Shown here: positions 25,326-35,002 of the stretch, piece after piece | Position numbering within the stretch: position 1 is the stretch's first letter | Layout of the letters: each line of letters opens with the position of its first letter | Assembly (NCBI RefSeq): GCF_001952855.1 | Contig: NZ_LPNO01000053.1 | Span: forward strand, 124,001 to 188,000 | Length of the DNA stretch: 64,000 bases | Direction of reading: 5' to 3' | DNA from: Pseudomonas sp. ATCC PTA-122608 | GTDB taxonomy: Bacteria; Pseudomonadota; Gammaproteobacteria; Pseudomonadales; Pseudomonadaceae | Notes under the pieces: model-generated | Seen by the model: the letters and a program-made list of their open reading frames with translations, nothing else | Told to the model about the DNA's origin: nothing | Database searches by the model: none | Translations under genes and position numbers: made by a program

Positions 25326-25772
25326 ATGTCCGACCACGATATTTTGAGTGACGCCGAGCGCGAGGCCCTGAGCGCGGTTATGCAGGAGCCTGATTTACCG
25401 CCACAACGGGTTTTGATCGTGGATGACGACAAGGACGCGCGTGAACTGCTGGCAGAAATTCTTGGGTTGGACGGCATTCGCTGCATGACCGCCGATAGCG
25501 GCGAGTCGGCATGGGACTTGTTGAGCTCCACCAGCTCCATTGGCTTGCTGATCACCGACCTGCGCATGGCACCGAGCAACGGGTTGCAATTGATTCGCCA
25601 GGTGCGCGGGTCCACCCGGGCGGCACTGCCGATCATCATCATGTCGGGGGACGCCGAAGCGCCGGATGTGATCGATGCGATGCATTTGAGCGTGGTGGAC
25701 TTTTTGCTCAAGCCGATTGATAGCGTGAAGCTGGCGAAGATGGTGAAGCGGGAGTTGGGGATGGCGCAGTAA
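25326..25772 (+). CDS. Single-domain response regulator
   Basis: The 148-residue protein is a receiver domain only, after a 27-residue acidic N-terminal extension. The acidic cluster IVDDD (33-35), the phosphoacceptor Asp78 (LLITDLRM), the MSGD block and the LLKPID lysine are present. No output domain follows, so it must act by protein contact. No sensor kinase is adjacent. It is divergent from the DUF294 gene and shares a bidirectional terminator with glcB. ATG 25326 is used rather than an upstream open frame. Confidence 0.85.
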   Translation: MSDHDILSDAEREALSAVMQEPDLPPQRVLIVDDDKDARELLAEILGLDGIRCMTADSGESAWDLLSSTSSIGLLITDLRMAPSNGLQLIRQVRGSTRAALPIIIMSGDAEAPDVIDAMHLSVVDFLLKPIDSVKLAKMVKRELGMAQ

Positions 25773-25784
25773 AAGCGCCGCCAC

Positions 25785-25818
25785 AAAAAAAGCCCTGATC
25801 TTTCGATCAGGGCTTTTT
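25785..25818. terminator. Bidirectional terminator between the response regulator and glcB
   Basis: AAAAAGCCCTGATC/GATCAGGGCTTTTT with a TTTC loop gives a long stem with A and T runs on both sides, serving the two convergent genes. Confidence 0.93.
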
Positions 25819-25834
25819 CGTTTCCAGCGATTAG

Positions 25835-28012
25835 TTACAAGCCATTTTTGGCCTTGAACTCCCGACGCCGACGGTGCAATACCGGCTCGGTGTACCCGTT
25901 CGGTTGCTTGGTCCCTTCAATCACCAACTCCACCGCCGCCTGGAACGCGATGTTGCTGTCGAAATCCGGAGCCAGCGGGCGATACAACGCGTCACCGGCG
26001 TTCTGACGGTCTACCACCGGCGCCATGCGCTTGAGGCTTTCCATCACCTGGGCTTCATTGACGATGCCATGGCGCAACCAGTTGGCGATGTGCTGGCTGG
26101 AGATACGCAGGGTGGCGCGGTCTTCCATCAGGCCGACGTCGTTGATGTCCGGCACTTTCGAACAACCTACGCCCTGGTCGATCCAGCGCACCACGTAACC
26201 GAGGATGCCCTGGGCGTTGTTGTCCAGTTCGTTGCGGATTTCTTCGTCGGACCAATCGGTATTCTGAGCCAGAGGAATGGTCAGGATATCGTCCACCGAA
26301 GCACGTTCGCGCTTGGCCAGCTCGGCCTGGCGGGCGAATACGTCGACCTTGTGGTAGTGCAGCGCGTGCAGCGCAGCCGCCGTTGGCGAAGGAACCCACG
26401 CCGTGTTGGCGCCGGCCAGCGGGTGAGCAATTTTCTGCTCAAGCATGGCGGCCATCAGGTCGGGCATCGCCCACATGCCTTTACCGATTTGTGCGCGGCC
26501 TTGCAGGCCGGTGCTCAAGCCGATATCGACGTTCCAGTTTTCGTAGGCGCCGATCCACTTCTCGGCCTTCATGGCGGCCTTGCGCACCATCGCGCCGGCT
26601 TCCATGGAGGTGTGGATTTCGTCGCCGGTACGGTCGAGGAAGCCGGTGTTGATAAACACCACGCGCTCGCTGGCCGCCTGGATGCAGGCCTTGAGGTTGA
26701 CCGTGGTGCGGCGCTCCTCGTCCATGATCCCGACTTTGAGGGTGTTGCGTGGCAGCTTCAGTACGTCTTCGATACGGCCGAACAGCTCGTTGGTGAACGC
26801 AGCTTCTTCCGGGCCGTGCATCTTCGGCTTAACGATGTACACCGAACCGGTGCGGCTGTTCTTGCGGCTGGTGTTGCCGTTGAGGCTGTGGATCGCCGAC
26901 AGGCTGGTAAGCAGGCCGTCGAGAATGCCTTCCGGCACTTCGTTGCCGTCTTTGTCGAGAATTGCGTCGATGGTCATCAAGTGGCCAACGTTACGCACGA
27001 ACAGCAGCGAACGCCCGTGCAGGGTCACTTCTTTGCCGTCAGCACCGGTGTAAACGCGGTCGGCGTTCATAGTGCGGGTAAAGGTCTTGCCACCCTTGGC
27101 GACTTCTTCCGACAGATCGCCCTTCATCAGGCCGAGCCAGTTGCGGTAGATCACCACTTTGTCATCGGCATCGACGGCGGCGACGGAGTCTTCGCAGTCC
27201 ATGATGGTGGTCAGGGCGGCTTCCATCAGCACGTCTTTCACGCCGGCGGCGTCGGTCTGGCCGACCGGGGTGCTGGCGTCGATCTGGATTTCGAAGTGCA
27301 GGCCGTTGTGTTTCAGCAGGATGGCAGTCGGCTTGGCAGCGTCGCCCTGGTAGCCGATCAGTTGCGCATCGCTGCGCAGGCCGCTATTGCTGCCGCCCTT
27401 GAGGCTGACCACGAGTTTGCCGTCGACGATCTTGTAGCCGGTGGAATCCACATGACTGCCGGCAGTCAGTGGCGCGGCTTCGTCGAGGAAGGCGCGGGCG
27501 AAGGCAATGACTTTGTCGCCACGCACCTTGTTGTAGCCTTTGCCCTTCTCGGCGCCGTCGGCTTCGCTGATGGCATCGGTGCCATACAGCGCGTCATACA
27601 GCGAACCCCAGCGCGCATTCGAGGCGTTGAGGGCGAAACGGGCGTTCATCACCGGCACTACCAGCTGCGGGCCGGCCATGTGGGCAATTTCTTCATCGAC
27701 GTTTTGGGTCGAAGCCTGGAAATCCGCGGCTTCTGGCAGCAGGTATCCGATATCTTGAAGGAAGGCTTTGTAGGCCACGGCGTCGTGTGCCTGGCCGGCG
27801 TGTGCCTGGTGCCAGGTGTCGATCCGCACTTGAAAATCGTCGCGTTTGGCGAGTAGGGCTTTGTTCTTCGGCGCCAGGTCATGGATGACCTTGTCGGCAC
27901 CGGCCCAGAACTGGTCGGCGGTAATGCCGGTACCAGGAATGGCTTCGTTGTTCACGAAGTCGAACAGGACTTTGGCGACCTGCAGGCCACCGACTTGAAC
28001 GTGTTCAGTCAT
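25835..28012 (-). CDS. glcB: Malate synthase G
   Basis: Condenses glyoxylate with acetyl-CoA to malate in the glyoxylate bypass and glycolate use. It has 725 residues, the usual size for isoform G. Recognisable blocks are [33 protein letters not shown], the substrate loop with [13 protein letters not shown], and the C-terminal [17 protein letters not shown]. The ATG at 28012 has GAGG upstream; an open frame adds four codons earlier. Genes for glycolate oxidase are not adjacent. Confidence 0.97.
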   Translation of the reverse strand: MTEHVQVGGLQVAKVLFDFVNNEAIPGTGITADQFWAGADKVIHDLAPKNKALLAKRDDFQVRIDTWHQAHAGQAHDAVAYKAFLQDIGYLLPEAADFQASTQNVDEEIAHMAGPQLVVPVMNARFALNASNARWGSLYDALYGTDAISEADGAEKGKGYNKVRGDKVIAFARAFLDEAAPLTAGSHVDSTGYKIVDGKLVVSLKGGSNSGLRSDAQLIGYQGDAAKPTAILLKHNGLHFEIQIDASTPVGQTDAAGVKDVLMEAALTTIMDCEDSVAAVDADDKVVIYRNWLGLMKGDLSEEVAKGGKTFTRTMNADRVYTGADGKEVTLHGRSLLFVRNVGHLMTIDAILDKDGNEVPEGILDGLLTSLSAIHSLNGNTSRKNSRTGSVYIVKPKMHGPEEAAFTNELFGRIEDVLKLPRNTLKVGIMDEERRTTVNLKACIQAASERVVFINTGFLDRTGDEIHTSMEAGAMVRKAAMKAEKWIGAYENWNVDIGLSTGLQGRAQIGKGMWAMPDLMAAMLEQKIAHPLAGANTAWVPSPTAAALHALHYHKVDVFARQAELAKRERASVDDILTIPLAQNTDWSDEEIRNELDNNAQGILGYVVRWIDQGVGCSKVPDINDVGLMEDRATLRISSQHIANWLRHGIVNEAQVMESLKRMAPVVDRQNAGDALYRPLAPDFDSNIAFQAAVELVIEGTKQPNGYTEPVLHRRRREFKAKNGL

Positions 28013-28372
28013 TGCTTGCCTCACTCTGCGGAGCTTATGCGCTTTTCAGCTTTTCAATTTACCAATGAAGCCTCTGGCCATGTAAACCGTGAACACGCTG
28101 CACCAGTACATGCCGTTGAAGGCGGCTGGGCGGGCTGCGTCGCGGTGCGTGGTTGCCTTGGCAGACATCGACCTAACGTTATGTAGTGCGCGATTGGGCA
28201 TACTACATGATGAGTTGCGGTTGTGAAAATTAGACTAAATACGTCGTTTAGCGACCCACTTTGGTCGTTCAGTCACAGTGGGGTACAGGATGTTCTCAAA
28301 AAACTATTGGATTGTTCCAGATAAATATAAAAATGGTACACGATTTGTTTTCACGGGCGCCTGCGTCCACCT
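28013..28372. other. Upstream region of glcB, about 360 bp without a gene
   Basis: No coding frame is convincing. The stretch becomes AT-rich towards 28300. It has an exact 7-bp inverted pair ATGTAGT/ACTACAT (28181-28208) and CCCACT/AGTGGG (from about 28254 to 28282), plus a short GTCG/CGAC repeat. These could be operators for glcB or the gene at 28497. Confidence 0.4.
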
Positions 28373-28472
28373 TGTAGGAGCGAGCTTGCTCGCGAAGATC
28401 GTTAACGATAACGCGGGATGCCTGACACCCAACGGTGCTCTCACGTTCTTCGCGAGCAAGCTCGCTCCTACA
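28373..28472. repeat. REPIN before the gcvR-like gene
   Basis: Arms TGTAGGAGCGAGCTTGCTCG and its complement; the interior (GTTAACGATAACGCG, GTGCTCTCACG) is a diverged relative of that in the REPINs at 15975 and 16731. Confidence 0.9.
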
Positions 28473-28496
28473 GAATCATAAGAAGAGGACGACACC

Positions 28497-29015
28497 ATGG
28501 ACCATCTCGTACTGACTGTCATCGCCCCGGACAAACCCGGCGTGGTCGAACGCATCGCCCAATGCATCGCGTCCCACGGCGGTAACTGGCTGGAAAGCCG
28601 AATGGCGCATATGGCCGGGCAGTTTGCCGGGATCTTGCGGGTGAGCGTGCCGGCGGAAAATCGTCTGGATTTGATAGGTGCGCTGGAAGACTTGTCCACC
28701 CACGGCATTCGCGTGCTGCTGGGCGAAAGCAGTTCGGTCGCCGCCGGTGAGTCGCAACCGATCGCGATGGCACTGGTGGGCAATGACCGGCCGGGGATTG
28801 TTCGTGACATCACAGCGCTGCTCAGCAAGCAGGGCGTCAACCTGGAGCGCCTGATCACCGACGTGCGCCCGGCACCCATGAGCAGTGACCCGCTGTTCCA
28901 CGCCGAAGCCCTGTTGGCGGTGCCTTTGACACTGCCGTTGGAGACCTTGCAGGCAGCATTGGAAACCCTGGCAGACGACCTGATGGTGGAGCTGGAACTG
29001 CGCAGCGAGGAATAG
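28497..29015 (+). CDS. gcvR: Glycine cleavage system transcriptional repressor-like ACT protein
   Basis: The 172-residue protein consists of two ACT domains (LVLTVIAPDKPGVVERIAQ and MALVGNDRPGIVRDITALL), the GcvR layout. In E. coli GcvR binds glycine and GcvA; in pseudomonads the role is less clear. AAGAGGA stands ahead of the ATG. It is alone on this strand, between glcB and rarD, with a REPIN directly upstream. Confidence 0.85.
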   Translation: MDHLVLTVIAPDKPGVVERIAQCIASHGGNWLESRMAHMAGQFAGILRVSVPAENRLDLIGALEDLSTHGIRVLLGESSSVAAGESQPIAMALVGNDRPGIVRDITALLSKQGVNLERLITDVRPAPMSSDPLFHAEALLAVPLTLPLETLQAALETLADDLMVELELRSEE

Positions 29016-29053
29016 TTGCCCACAAGGTTATGCATGGAAATCTTGCATGGGCC

Positions 29054-29174
29054 TGTGGATAACCTGTAGAGACCCGCGTCCAGCCCAGGCGGGCCGTGGC
29101 TCTGTGCGGATTGAGCAAAAAACGAGCAGTTTCAAGGGCTTGTGCACAAACGCCGGGGATCAGGCTGTGGATAA
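29054..29174. promoter_or_regulatory. Two exact DnaA boxes in an intergenic region
   Basis: TGTGGATAA, the complement of the strong DnaA box TTATCCACA, occurs at 29054-29062 and 29166-29174, in the same orientation and 112 bp apart. The 222-bp gap between the gcvR-like gene and rarD holds no other clear feature. Confidence 0.6.
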
Positions 29175-29237
29175 CCTTGGGGTGAATGCCTGGAAGCCGC
29201 GCCGGCTGTGGCTTGCAGGGGTTTGTACGTTATTTGA

Positions 29238-30122
29238 TCAGTTTTTCCGCATGGTCAGCCACGCGTCGAGGCTGTAAACCACCAGGCCGGCCCAGATAAA
29301 GCAGAAGGCGATCAACGTGGCCGGCGCCAGGTGTTCATTGAACAGCAACACCGCTTCCAGCAGCACCAAGGTCGGTGCCACGTATTGCAGGAAACCCAGG
29401 GCGGTGTAGGGCAAATGCCGCGCGGCGGCGTTGAAACATACCAGCGGGATCAGCGTCACCGGGCCAGCGGCCACCAGCCACCACGCCTCGGAGGTGCTCC
29501 AGAATTCCATCTGTGCACTGTGGGCAGACGGGTTGAACAGCAGCCATGCAATGGCAATCGGCACCAACATCCAGGTTTCCACTACCAGCCCGGGCAGTGC
29601 CTTGACCGGCGCCTGCTTGCGGATCAAACCGTAGAAACCAAAGGTGGCTGCCAGTACCAGGGACACCCACGGCAAGCTGCCGACTTGCCACACTTGTTGC
29701 GCCACACCCACGGCAGCCAGCCCGACGGCGACCCATTGCAGGCGGCGCAGGCGCTCACCCAGGATCACCATGCCCAGCAGCACGTTCACCAGCGGGTTGA
29801 TGTAGTAACCGAGACTGGCCTCGAGCATGCGGCCACTGTTCACCGACCACACATAGGTCAGCCAGTTGGCTGCGATCAAGGTGCCGCTCAGGGCCAGGAT
29901 CGCCAGGCGCTTGGGATTGTCCCGCAGTTCGCGAAACCAGCCCGGGTGTTTCCAGACCATCAGCAGCAAACTGCCGAACAGCGCCGACCACAGCACGCGA
30001 TTGACGATGATTTCTGCGGCGGGAACGCTGGCGATGGCTTTGAAGTAGATCGGGAACAGGCCCCAGATGACGTAGGCACTCAGGCCCAATATGTACCCGC
30101 GACGGGGGTTGGCGGCTTGCAT
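29238..30122 (-). CDS. rarD: RarD/EamA family transporter
   Basis: Inner-membrane protein of 294 residues with about ten hydrophobic helices in two EamA halves, beginning GYILGLSAYVIWGLFPIYFK, the RarD signature. First linked to chloramphenicol sensitivity; the true substrate is not known. AAGGAT precedes the ATG. Confidence 0.92.
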   Translation of the reverse strand: MQAANPRRGYILGLSAYVIWGLFPIYFKAIASVPAAEIIVNRVLWSALFGSLLLMVWKHPGWFRELRDNPKRLAILALSGTLIAANWLTYVWSVNSGRMLEASLGYYINPLVNVLLGMVILGERLRRLQWVAVGLAAVGVAQQVWQVGSLPWVSLVLAATFGFYGLIRKQAPVKALPGLVVETWMLVPIAIAWLLFNPSAHSAQMEFWSTSEAWWLVAAGPVTLIPLVCFNAAARHLPYTALGFLQYVAPTLVLLEAVLLFNEHLAPATLIAFCFIWAGLVVYSLDAWLTMRKN

Positions 30123-30229
30123 GCAGAATCCTTGCTTAGGCAGCTAACAAAGCCGCGATTGTAAGGATATTTGTCAGGGGATGTGTGTTGAAAGTGTAGG
30201 GCCCAAGGTCAGGGCCCAGACGGTAGGGA

Positions 30230-31204
30230 TCAGAACAGCTTCAACGGTTCTTCGTTGAGCGCCGACAACTGCTCACGCAACGCCAGCACTTGGTCGCCCC
30301 AGTAACGTTCGCTGCCGAACCACGGGAAGCTATGGGGGAACGCCGGGTCGTCCCAGCGCCGTGCGAGCCAGGCGCTGTAGTGCATCAGGCGCAGGGCGCG
30401 CAGCGGTTCGATCAGGGCCAGTTCGCGTGGGTCGAAGTCGTGGAATTCCTGGTAGCCGTCCATCAATTCCGACAGCTGCCCCAGGCATTCCTGACGGTCA
30501 CCGGCGAGCATCATCCACAGGTCCTGAACGGCGGGCCCCATGCGGCAGTCGTCGAGGTCGACGATGTGGAACATCTCGTCGCGGCACATCATGTTGCCGG
30601 GGTGGCAATCGCCGTGCATGCGGATGTTCTTGTGAGGCGTGGCCTTGTAGACCTCTTCCACACGCTTGAGCAGGTCGCGGGCCACGGACTCGTAGGCCGG
30701 CAGCAGGCTGCGAGGAATGAAGTTGCCTTCCAGCAGGGTGTTCAGGGAGTCGTGACCGAAATTCTTCACGCCCAGGGCTTCGCGGTGCTCGAAGGGCCGG
30801 GTTGAACCGACGGCGTGCAGACGCCCGAGCAGTTGGCCAAGACGGTACAACTGGTCGAGGTTGCCCGGCTCCGGCGCGCGGCCACCCCGGCGCGGGAACA
30901 GGGTGAAGCGAAAACCGGCGTGTTCGAACAGGCTTTCACCGTTGTGAATCATCGGCGCCACTACCGGCACGTCGCACTCGGCCAGTTCGAAGGTGAAGCT
31001 GTGTTCTTCGAGGATCGCTTCGTTGGTCCAGCGCTGTGGGCGGTAGAACTTGGCGATCAAGGGCTCGGAGTCTTCGATGCCGACCTGGTACACACGGTTT
31101 TCGTAGCTGTTGAGCGCGAGGATGCGGGCGTCGCTGAGGAAACCGATGCTTTCGACAGCGTCGAGCACCAGGTCAGGGGTCAGTGTTTCAAACGGGTGTG
31201 CCAT
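30230..31204 (-). CDS. srkA: Stress response serine/threonine kinase SrkA (YihE/RdoA)
   Basis: Protein kinase of the aminoglycoside-phosphotransferase fold, 324 residues. Catalytic loop HGDCHPGNMM and metal-binding IVDLDDCRMGP are intact, as is the N-terminal NSYENRVYQVG nucleotide loop. In E. coli it counters stress-induced cell death. AGGAG precedes the ATG. It stands alone between rarD and phoX. Confidence 0.94.
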   Translation of the reverse strand: MAHPFETLTPDLVLDAVESIGFLSDARILALNSYENRVYQVGIEDSEPLIAKFYRPQRWTNEAILEEHSFTFELAECDVPVVAPMIHNGESLFEHAGFRFTLFPRRGGRAPEPGNLDQLYRLGQLLGRLHAVGSTRPFEHREALGVKNFGHDSLNTLLEGNFIPRSLLPAYESVARDLLKRVEEVYKATPHKNIRMHGDCHPGNMMCRDEMFHIVDLDDCRMGPAVQDLWMMLAGDRQECLGQLSELMDGYQEFHDFDPRELALIEPLRALRLMHYSAWLARRWDDPAFPHSFPWFGSERYWGDQVLALREQLSALNEEPLKLF

Positions 31205-31290
31205 GCGAACTCCTGCGCGCAGCAGGGCGCCGCGTCCGGCCGGGTATGGTAACGCACCCAGGGTTGGATAGGTGGTGACTGTTCTGACGC

Positions 31291-31376
31291 CTTCGCGAGC
31301 AAGCCCGCTCCCACATTTGACCGCATTCCAAAGCCAGGACTCGGTTTAATGTGGGAGCGGGCTTGCTCGCGAAGGG
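31291..31376. repeat. REPIN between srkA and phoX
   Basis: CTTCGCGAGCAAGCCCGCTC and its complement enclose about 40 bases. It lies directly after the phoX stop. Confidence 0.9.
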
Positions 31377-31382
31377 GCCTTA

Positions 31383-33281
31383 TCAGGCGCCGACGATCCC
31401 GCCATCATCCCGACGAATCGCCATCACCGACGACCGTGGCTTGCCATTCGGCAGGTGCTCCGGCCAGGTCGAACCACCGGTTTCCCCCGGATGCTGAATC
31501 CCCACAAACAGGGTTTTCTGGTCCGGCGAGAAGCTGATTCCGGTCACTTCACAGGCCACCGGCCCCACCATGAACCGGCGAATCTCACCGGTCGACGGGT
31601 CGGCACACAGCATCTGGTTGTTACCCATCCCGGCAAAGTCGCCGCCGTTGCTGTAGTCGCCATCGGTCAGGATCCACAACCGCCCGGCCTTGTCGAAGCC
31701 CAGCCCATCCGGGCTGTTGAACATGTTCTGCGGATTGATGTTGGACGAGCCGCCCTTGGGCGTCCCGGCATGCAGCGCCGGGTTACCGGCCACCACAAAC
31801 AAATCCCAGCTGAAGTCCGGCGCGCCATGGTCGTTGGCGTTGGCCTTCCAGCGCAGAATCTGCCCGTAGACGTTTTTCTCCCGCGGGTTCGGGCCGCCGA
31901 CGGGCTGGCCGTCTTCGCCGCGCTTGGCGTTGTTGGTCAGGGTGCAATACACCTGGCCGTCGGTGGGGCTGACCACGATCCATTCCGGGCGGTCCATGCG
32001 GGTGGCTTTCACCACGCTGGCGGCGAGGCGTGCGTGGATCAGCACTTCGGCCTGGCTGGCAAAACCGCTGTTGGCATCGATGCCATTCTTGCCGTAGGTC
32101 AGCTCGACCCATTGGCCCTGGCCCTTGGGATGGTCGGCATTGCCGTCGCCCGCGTCGAAGATCGCCACGTACAAGGTGCCGTGGTCCAGCAGGTCCTTGT
32201 TGGCCTTGGGGTTCTTGTGATTGATCTTGTCGCGGCTGATGAACTTGTAGATGAACTCGCCGCGTTCGTCGTCGCCCATGTACACCACGGCGCGGCCGTC
32301 GCGGGTTTCCGCCAGGGCGGCGTTTTCGTGCTTGAAGCGACCCAGAGCGGTGCGTTTGACCGGTGTGGATTGCGGGTCGAACGGGTCGATTTCCACCACC
32401 CAGCCATGGCGATTGAGTTCGTTGGGGTTCTTGGCCATGTCGAAGCGCGGGTCGTGGGGGTGCCAGTTGATGTCTTTGCTCGCGGCCACCACACCGTAGC
32501 GTTTCTGCCCGGCGTCGAAGGTTTGTTGCGGGTTGCTGCTGCCGAAGCAGTCGGTGAAGTTTTCTTCGCAGGTCAGGTAGGTGCCCCACGGGGTCTTGCC
32601 GTTGGCGCAGTTCTGGAAGGTGCCCAGGACTTTCTTGCCGGTTTTATCGGCGCTGGTTTTCAGCCAGGCATGGCCCGCCGCCGGGCCACCGAAGCGGATC
32701 GGCGAGTTGCCGTGGATGCGGCGGTTGTAGCGCGAGTCCTGGACGAACTGCCAGGTGTCGCCTTTGCGCCGCACTTCGATCACCGACACCCCTTCGCTGG
32801 CCAGCGCCTTGCGCACGTCTTCAGCCGATTGCGGCGCGCCGCCGTGGGCGTAGAGGTAGCGGTAGTTGGTGTATTCGTTGTTGATCGCCATCAGCGCGCG
32901 GTTGTCGTCACCGGGGAAGGCGAACAGGCTCATGCCGTCGTTGTTGTCGCCGAACTGTTGTTCCTGGGCCTTGGCGGTGCCGTTACCGCTGGGGTCGAAG
33001 GCCGGCGCATTCTTGTGCAGCGGCTGGCCCCAGCTGATCAGTACCGAGGCGCTGTAGCCGGGCGGCAGGGTGATGGTGTCGCTGGTGGCTGCGGCGATGC
33101 TGGTGAAACCCAGTAGTGGGCTGTTTGCTGCGGCGTTGACCGCCAGGGCGCTGCGGGTCAGCAGGTTGCCGCCGAGAAACATCGCGGCACCGCACAGGGC
33201 GCCGGCGCCGATAAAACGCCGACGGGTGAGGCCGACCATCTGTTCCAGGTCGGTGGCTTGGTTTTCTTCTAATAGGCTCAT
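31383..33281 (-). CDS. phoX: PhoX family alkaline phosphatase (DUF839)
   Basis: Calcium/iron-dependent secreted phosphatase of the PhoX type, 632 residues. A twin-arginine leader (TRRRFIGAGALCGAAMFLGG, about residues 19-38) shows Tat export. The body has the DUF839 blocks GTYLTCEENFTDCFG, NRHGWVVEIDPFDP, and MGDDERGEFIYKF. ATG 33281 has AGGGAG upstream; a longer frame of ten codons was set aside. A PhoB-like box lies 45 bp upstream, fitting phosphate starvation control. Confidence 0.92.
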   Translation of the reverse strand: MSLLEENQATDLEQMVGLTRRRFIGAGALCGAAMFLGGNLLTRSALAVNAAANSPLLGFTSIAAATSDTITLPPGYSASVLISWGQPLHKNAPAFDPSGNGTAKAQEQQFGDNNDGMSLFAFPGDDNRALMAINNEYTNYRYLYAHGGAPQSAEDVRKALASEGVSVIEVRRKGDTWQFVQDSRYNRRIHGNSPIRFGGPAAGHAWLKTSADKTGKKVLGTFQNCANGKTPWGTYLTCEENFTDCFGSSNPQQTFDAGQKRYGVVAASKDINWHPHDPRFDMAKNPNELNRHGWVVEIDPFDPQSTPVKRTALGRFKHENAALAETRDGRAVVYMGDDERGEFIYKFISRDKINHKNPKANKDLLDHGTLYVAIFDAGDGNADHPKGQGQWVELTYGKNGIDANSGFASQAEVLIHARLAASVVKATRMDRPEWIVVSPTDGQVYCTLTNNAKRGEDGQPVGGPNPREKNVYGQILRWKANANDHGAPDFSWDLFVVAGNPALHAGTPKGGSSNINPQNMFNSPDGLGFDKAGRLWILTDGDYSNGGDFAGMGNNQMLCADPSTGEIRRFMVGPVACEVTGISFSPDQKTLFVGIQHPGETGGSTWPEHLPNGKPRSSVMAIRRDDGGIVGA

Positions 33282-33325
33282 TTCAGGCTCCCTGCGGGTT
33301 TTTGCAGACACCTTAGGGAGCGGTC

Positions 33326-33343
33326 GTGACGAAATTGTTGCAG
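33326..33343 (-). promoter_or_regulatory. Possible PhoB box before phoX
   Basis: On the minus strand CTGCAAC-AATT-TCGTCAC has the 7-4-7 layout of a Pho box and matches CTGTCATAAAWCTGTCAC at 13 of 18 positions by hand count. Confidence 0.4.
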
Positions 33344-33352
33344 TTTGAAGCG

Positions 33353-34117
33353 TTACACCGGGGTGCCCAGCAGCACGTTGCTGGGGGAGAACTGCACCTT
33401 CACCTGCATGCCTTTGGCGGCATTAATCTGCGCAAGCGCGTCGGGCCGGGCCAGAGCACATAAAACCTGGCCATTGGGCAGGGTGATACGAACCTCGCTG
33501 GGGCCGTCTTCGGCGTCGAGAATCGCCTCGATTTTTCCTTCCAGGCAATTGTGTCCAGGTGTTTCTGACTGCGAGGCGGCCAGCACTTCAAGCCAGCCGG
33601 CCTTGATCAGAGCCACCACTTCGGTGCCGGTCTCCAGCTCCAGATGCAAGGTGCTGTCGTGGGTGATCTGCGCAGCCAGGCTCAGCCCGCCGGCCAGTTC
33701 CAGGCGAATCAGGTCGTTGCGGCCATGGCTGTCGATGGCAATGACCTTGCCATGCAACTGGTTGCGCGCGCTGGTGCGCAGCATCAGGCGGCCCAGCAGG
33801 TTGAAGTCGCTGGCGTCTTCGGCGGAATCCAGCACCTGGGCTTGCAGCACTTGCAGGCGCTGGTAGAGGCGCAATACCCGTTCGCCCTCTGCCGTCAGCG
33901 TGGCGCCGCCACCGCCTTTGCCGCCGACACTGCGTTCCACCAGGGGCTTTTGCGCCAGGTTGTTCAGCTCGTCGATGGCGTCCCAGGCAGCCTTGTAACT
34001 CAGGCCGGCACTCTTTGCCGCACGGGTGATGGAGCCCTGCTCGGCAATGTGTTGCAGCAGCGCAATGCGCTGGGGGCGGCGGACGATGTGTTGGCTCAGA
34101 AGGGTTGGCAGGGACAT
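33353..34117 (-). CDS. modE: Molybdate-responsive transcriptional regulator ModE
   Basis: The 254-residue regulator has a LysR-like winged helix (GSITRAAKSAGLSYKAAWDAID), the linker VGGKGGGGATLT, and two tandem molybdate-binding Mop domains (LMLRTSARNQLHGKV and LEGKIEAILDAEDGP). It normally represses modABC and activates molybdoenzyme genes on binding molybdate. No modABC is in this window. No good ribosome binding site was seen at the ATG. Confidence 0.95.
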   Translation of the reverse strand: MSLPTLLSQHIVRRPQRIALLQHIAEQGSITRAAKSAGLSYKAAWDAIDELNNLAQKPLVERSVGGKGGGGATLTAEGERVLRLYQRLQVLQAQVLDSAEDASDFNLLGRLMLRTSARNQLHGKVIAIDSHGRNDLIRLELAGGLSLAAQITHDSTLHLELETGTEVVALIKAGWLEVLAASQSETPGHNCLEGKIEAILDAEDGPSEVRITLPNGQVLCALARPDALAQINAAKGMQVKVQFSPSNVLLGTPV

Positions 34118-34174
34118 GGGGACACGCTTTGATGGAATGGGCAGACGTTGCGGGCAGGGGGCTTGAGAGTCAAG

Positions 34175-34912
34175 TCATGTGCCGGGCTTGGGCGTGCGCG
34201 CGAGGCAATACACATCCACCTGTTTGGCGCCGGCGTCCATCAAAAGACGGGCCAGGCTGTTGGCGGTGGCGCCGGTAGTCAGTACGTCGTCGATCAGCGC
34301 CAGGTGCCGGCCTTTGATTTGCGCACCGTCCGCCAAGGCAAAGGCCTGGAGCAGGTTGCGCTGGCGGGTCTTGGCGTCCAGGTCCTGTTGCGCCACCGTT
34401 TCATGAGGCCGTAACAGCAGGTGCTCATCGTAGGGGATATTCAGGTCCTTGCTCAGCCAGCGCGCGAGCATGGCTGACTGGTTGTAACCCCGTTCCCGCA
34501 GGCGTTTGCGAGCCAAGGGCACGGGCAGCAGGCAGTCGGGGCGCGTCAGTTCGGCATCGTCATAACGGTGTTGCAGAAACTGCCCCAGCAGGTGCGCGAG
34601 CAAATGGCCGAGGGGCCATCGGGCCTGGTGCTTGAAACGGCTGATCAGGCTGTCGACGGGAAAGCTGTAGGTCCAGGGTGCAACCACCTGTTTAAACGCC
34701 GGTGGCCGCTTCAGGCATTGGCCGCATATCAGGCCTATCATGGGCAACGGCAGCGCACACACCTCGCAATGATCCATCAACCAAGGCAGTTCGGTTTCGC
34801 AGGCGTTGCAGATGGAATGGGCTGTTTCACTGCTTTCATCGCAGATCAAACAGATTTGGTTGTTTTTTAACCAGATGTAAACCTCATGTTTGTTCTCAAG
34901 TTGACAGTGCAT
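34175..34912 (-). CDS. comF: ComF family phosphoribosyltransferase-like protein
   Basis: The 245-residue protein has an N-terminal double zinc-binding region ([28 protein letters not shown]) and a C-terminal phosphoribosyltransferase-like domain with [16 protein letters not shown]. It is related to ComF/GntX, linked to DNA uptake or use of external DNA. It is divergent from bioB across a 90-bp shared promoter region, as in other pseudomonads. Confidence 0.92.
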   Translation of the reverse strand: MHCQLENKHEVYIWLKNNQICLICDESSETAHSICNACETELPWLMDHCEVCALPLPMIGLICGQCLKRPPAFKQVVAPWTYSFPVDSLISRFKHQARWPLGHLLAHLLGQFLQHRYDDAELTRPDCLLPVPLARKRLRERGYNQSAMLARWLSKDLNIPYDEHLLLRPHETVAQQDLDAKTRQRNLLQAFALADGAQIKGRHLALIDDVLTTGATANSLARLLMDAGAKQVDVYCLARTPKPGT

Positions 34913-35002
34913 GAATCTTCCTTAAATATGCCGAGCATCCGTGTCGTGCCTGTGGGTATTACTTCCCGCAGGGCTTGCCAAAGCATAATCAAGGAATCGC
35001 CC

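Noticed and set aside
31455-33116. Long plus-strand frame opposite phoX
   Set aside because: Shadow of phoX; low-complexity Val/Ala/Gly/His composition.
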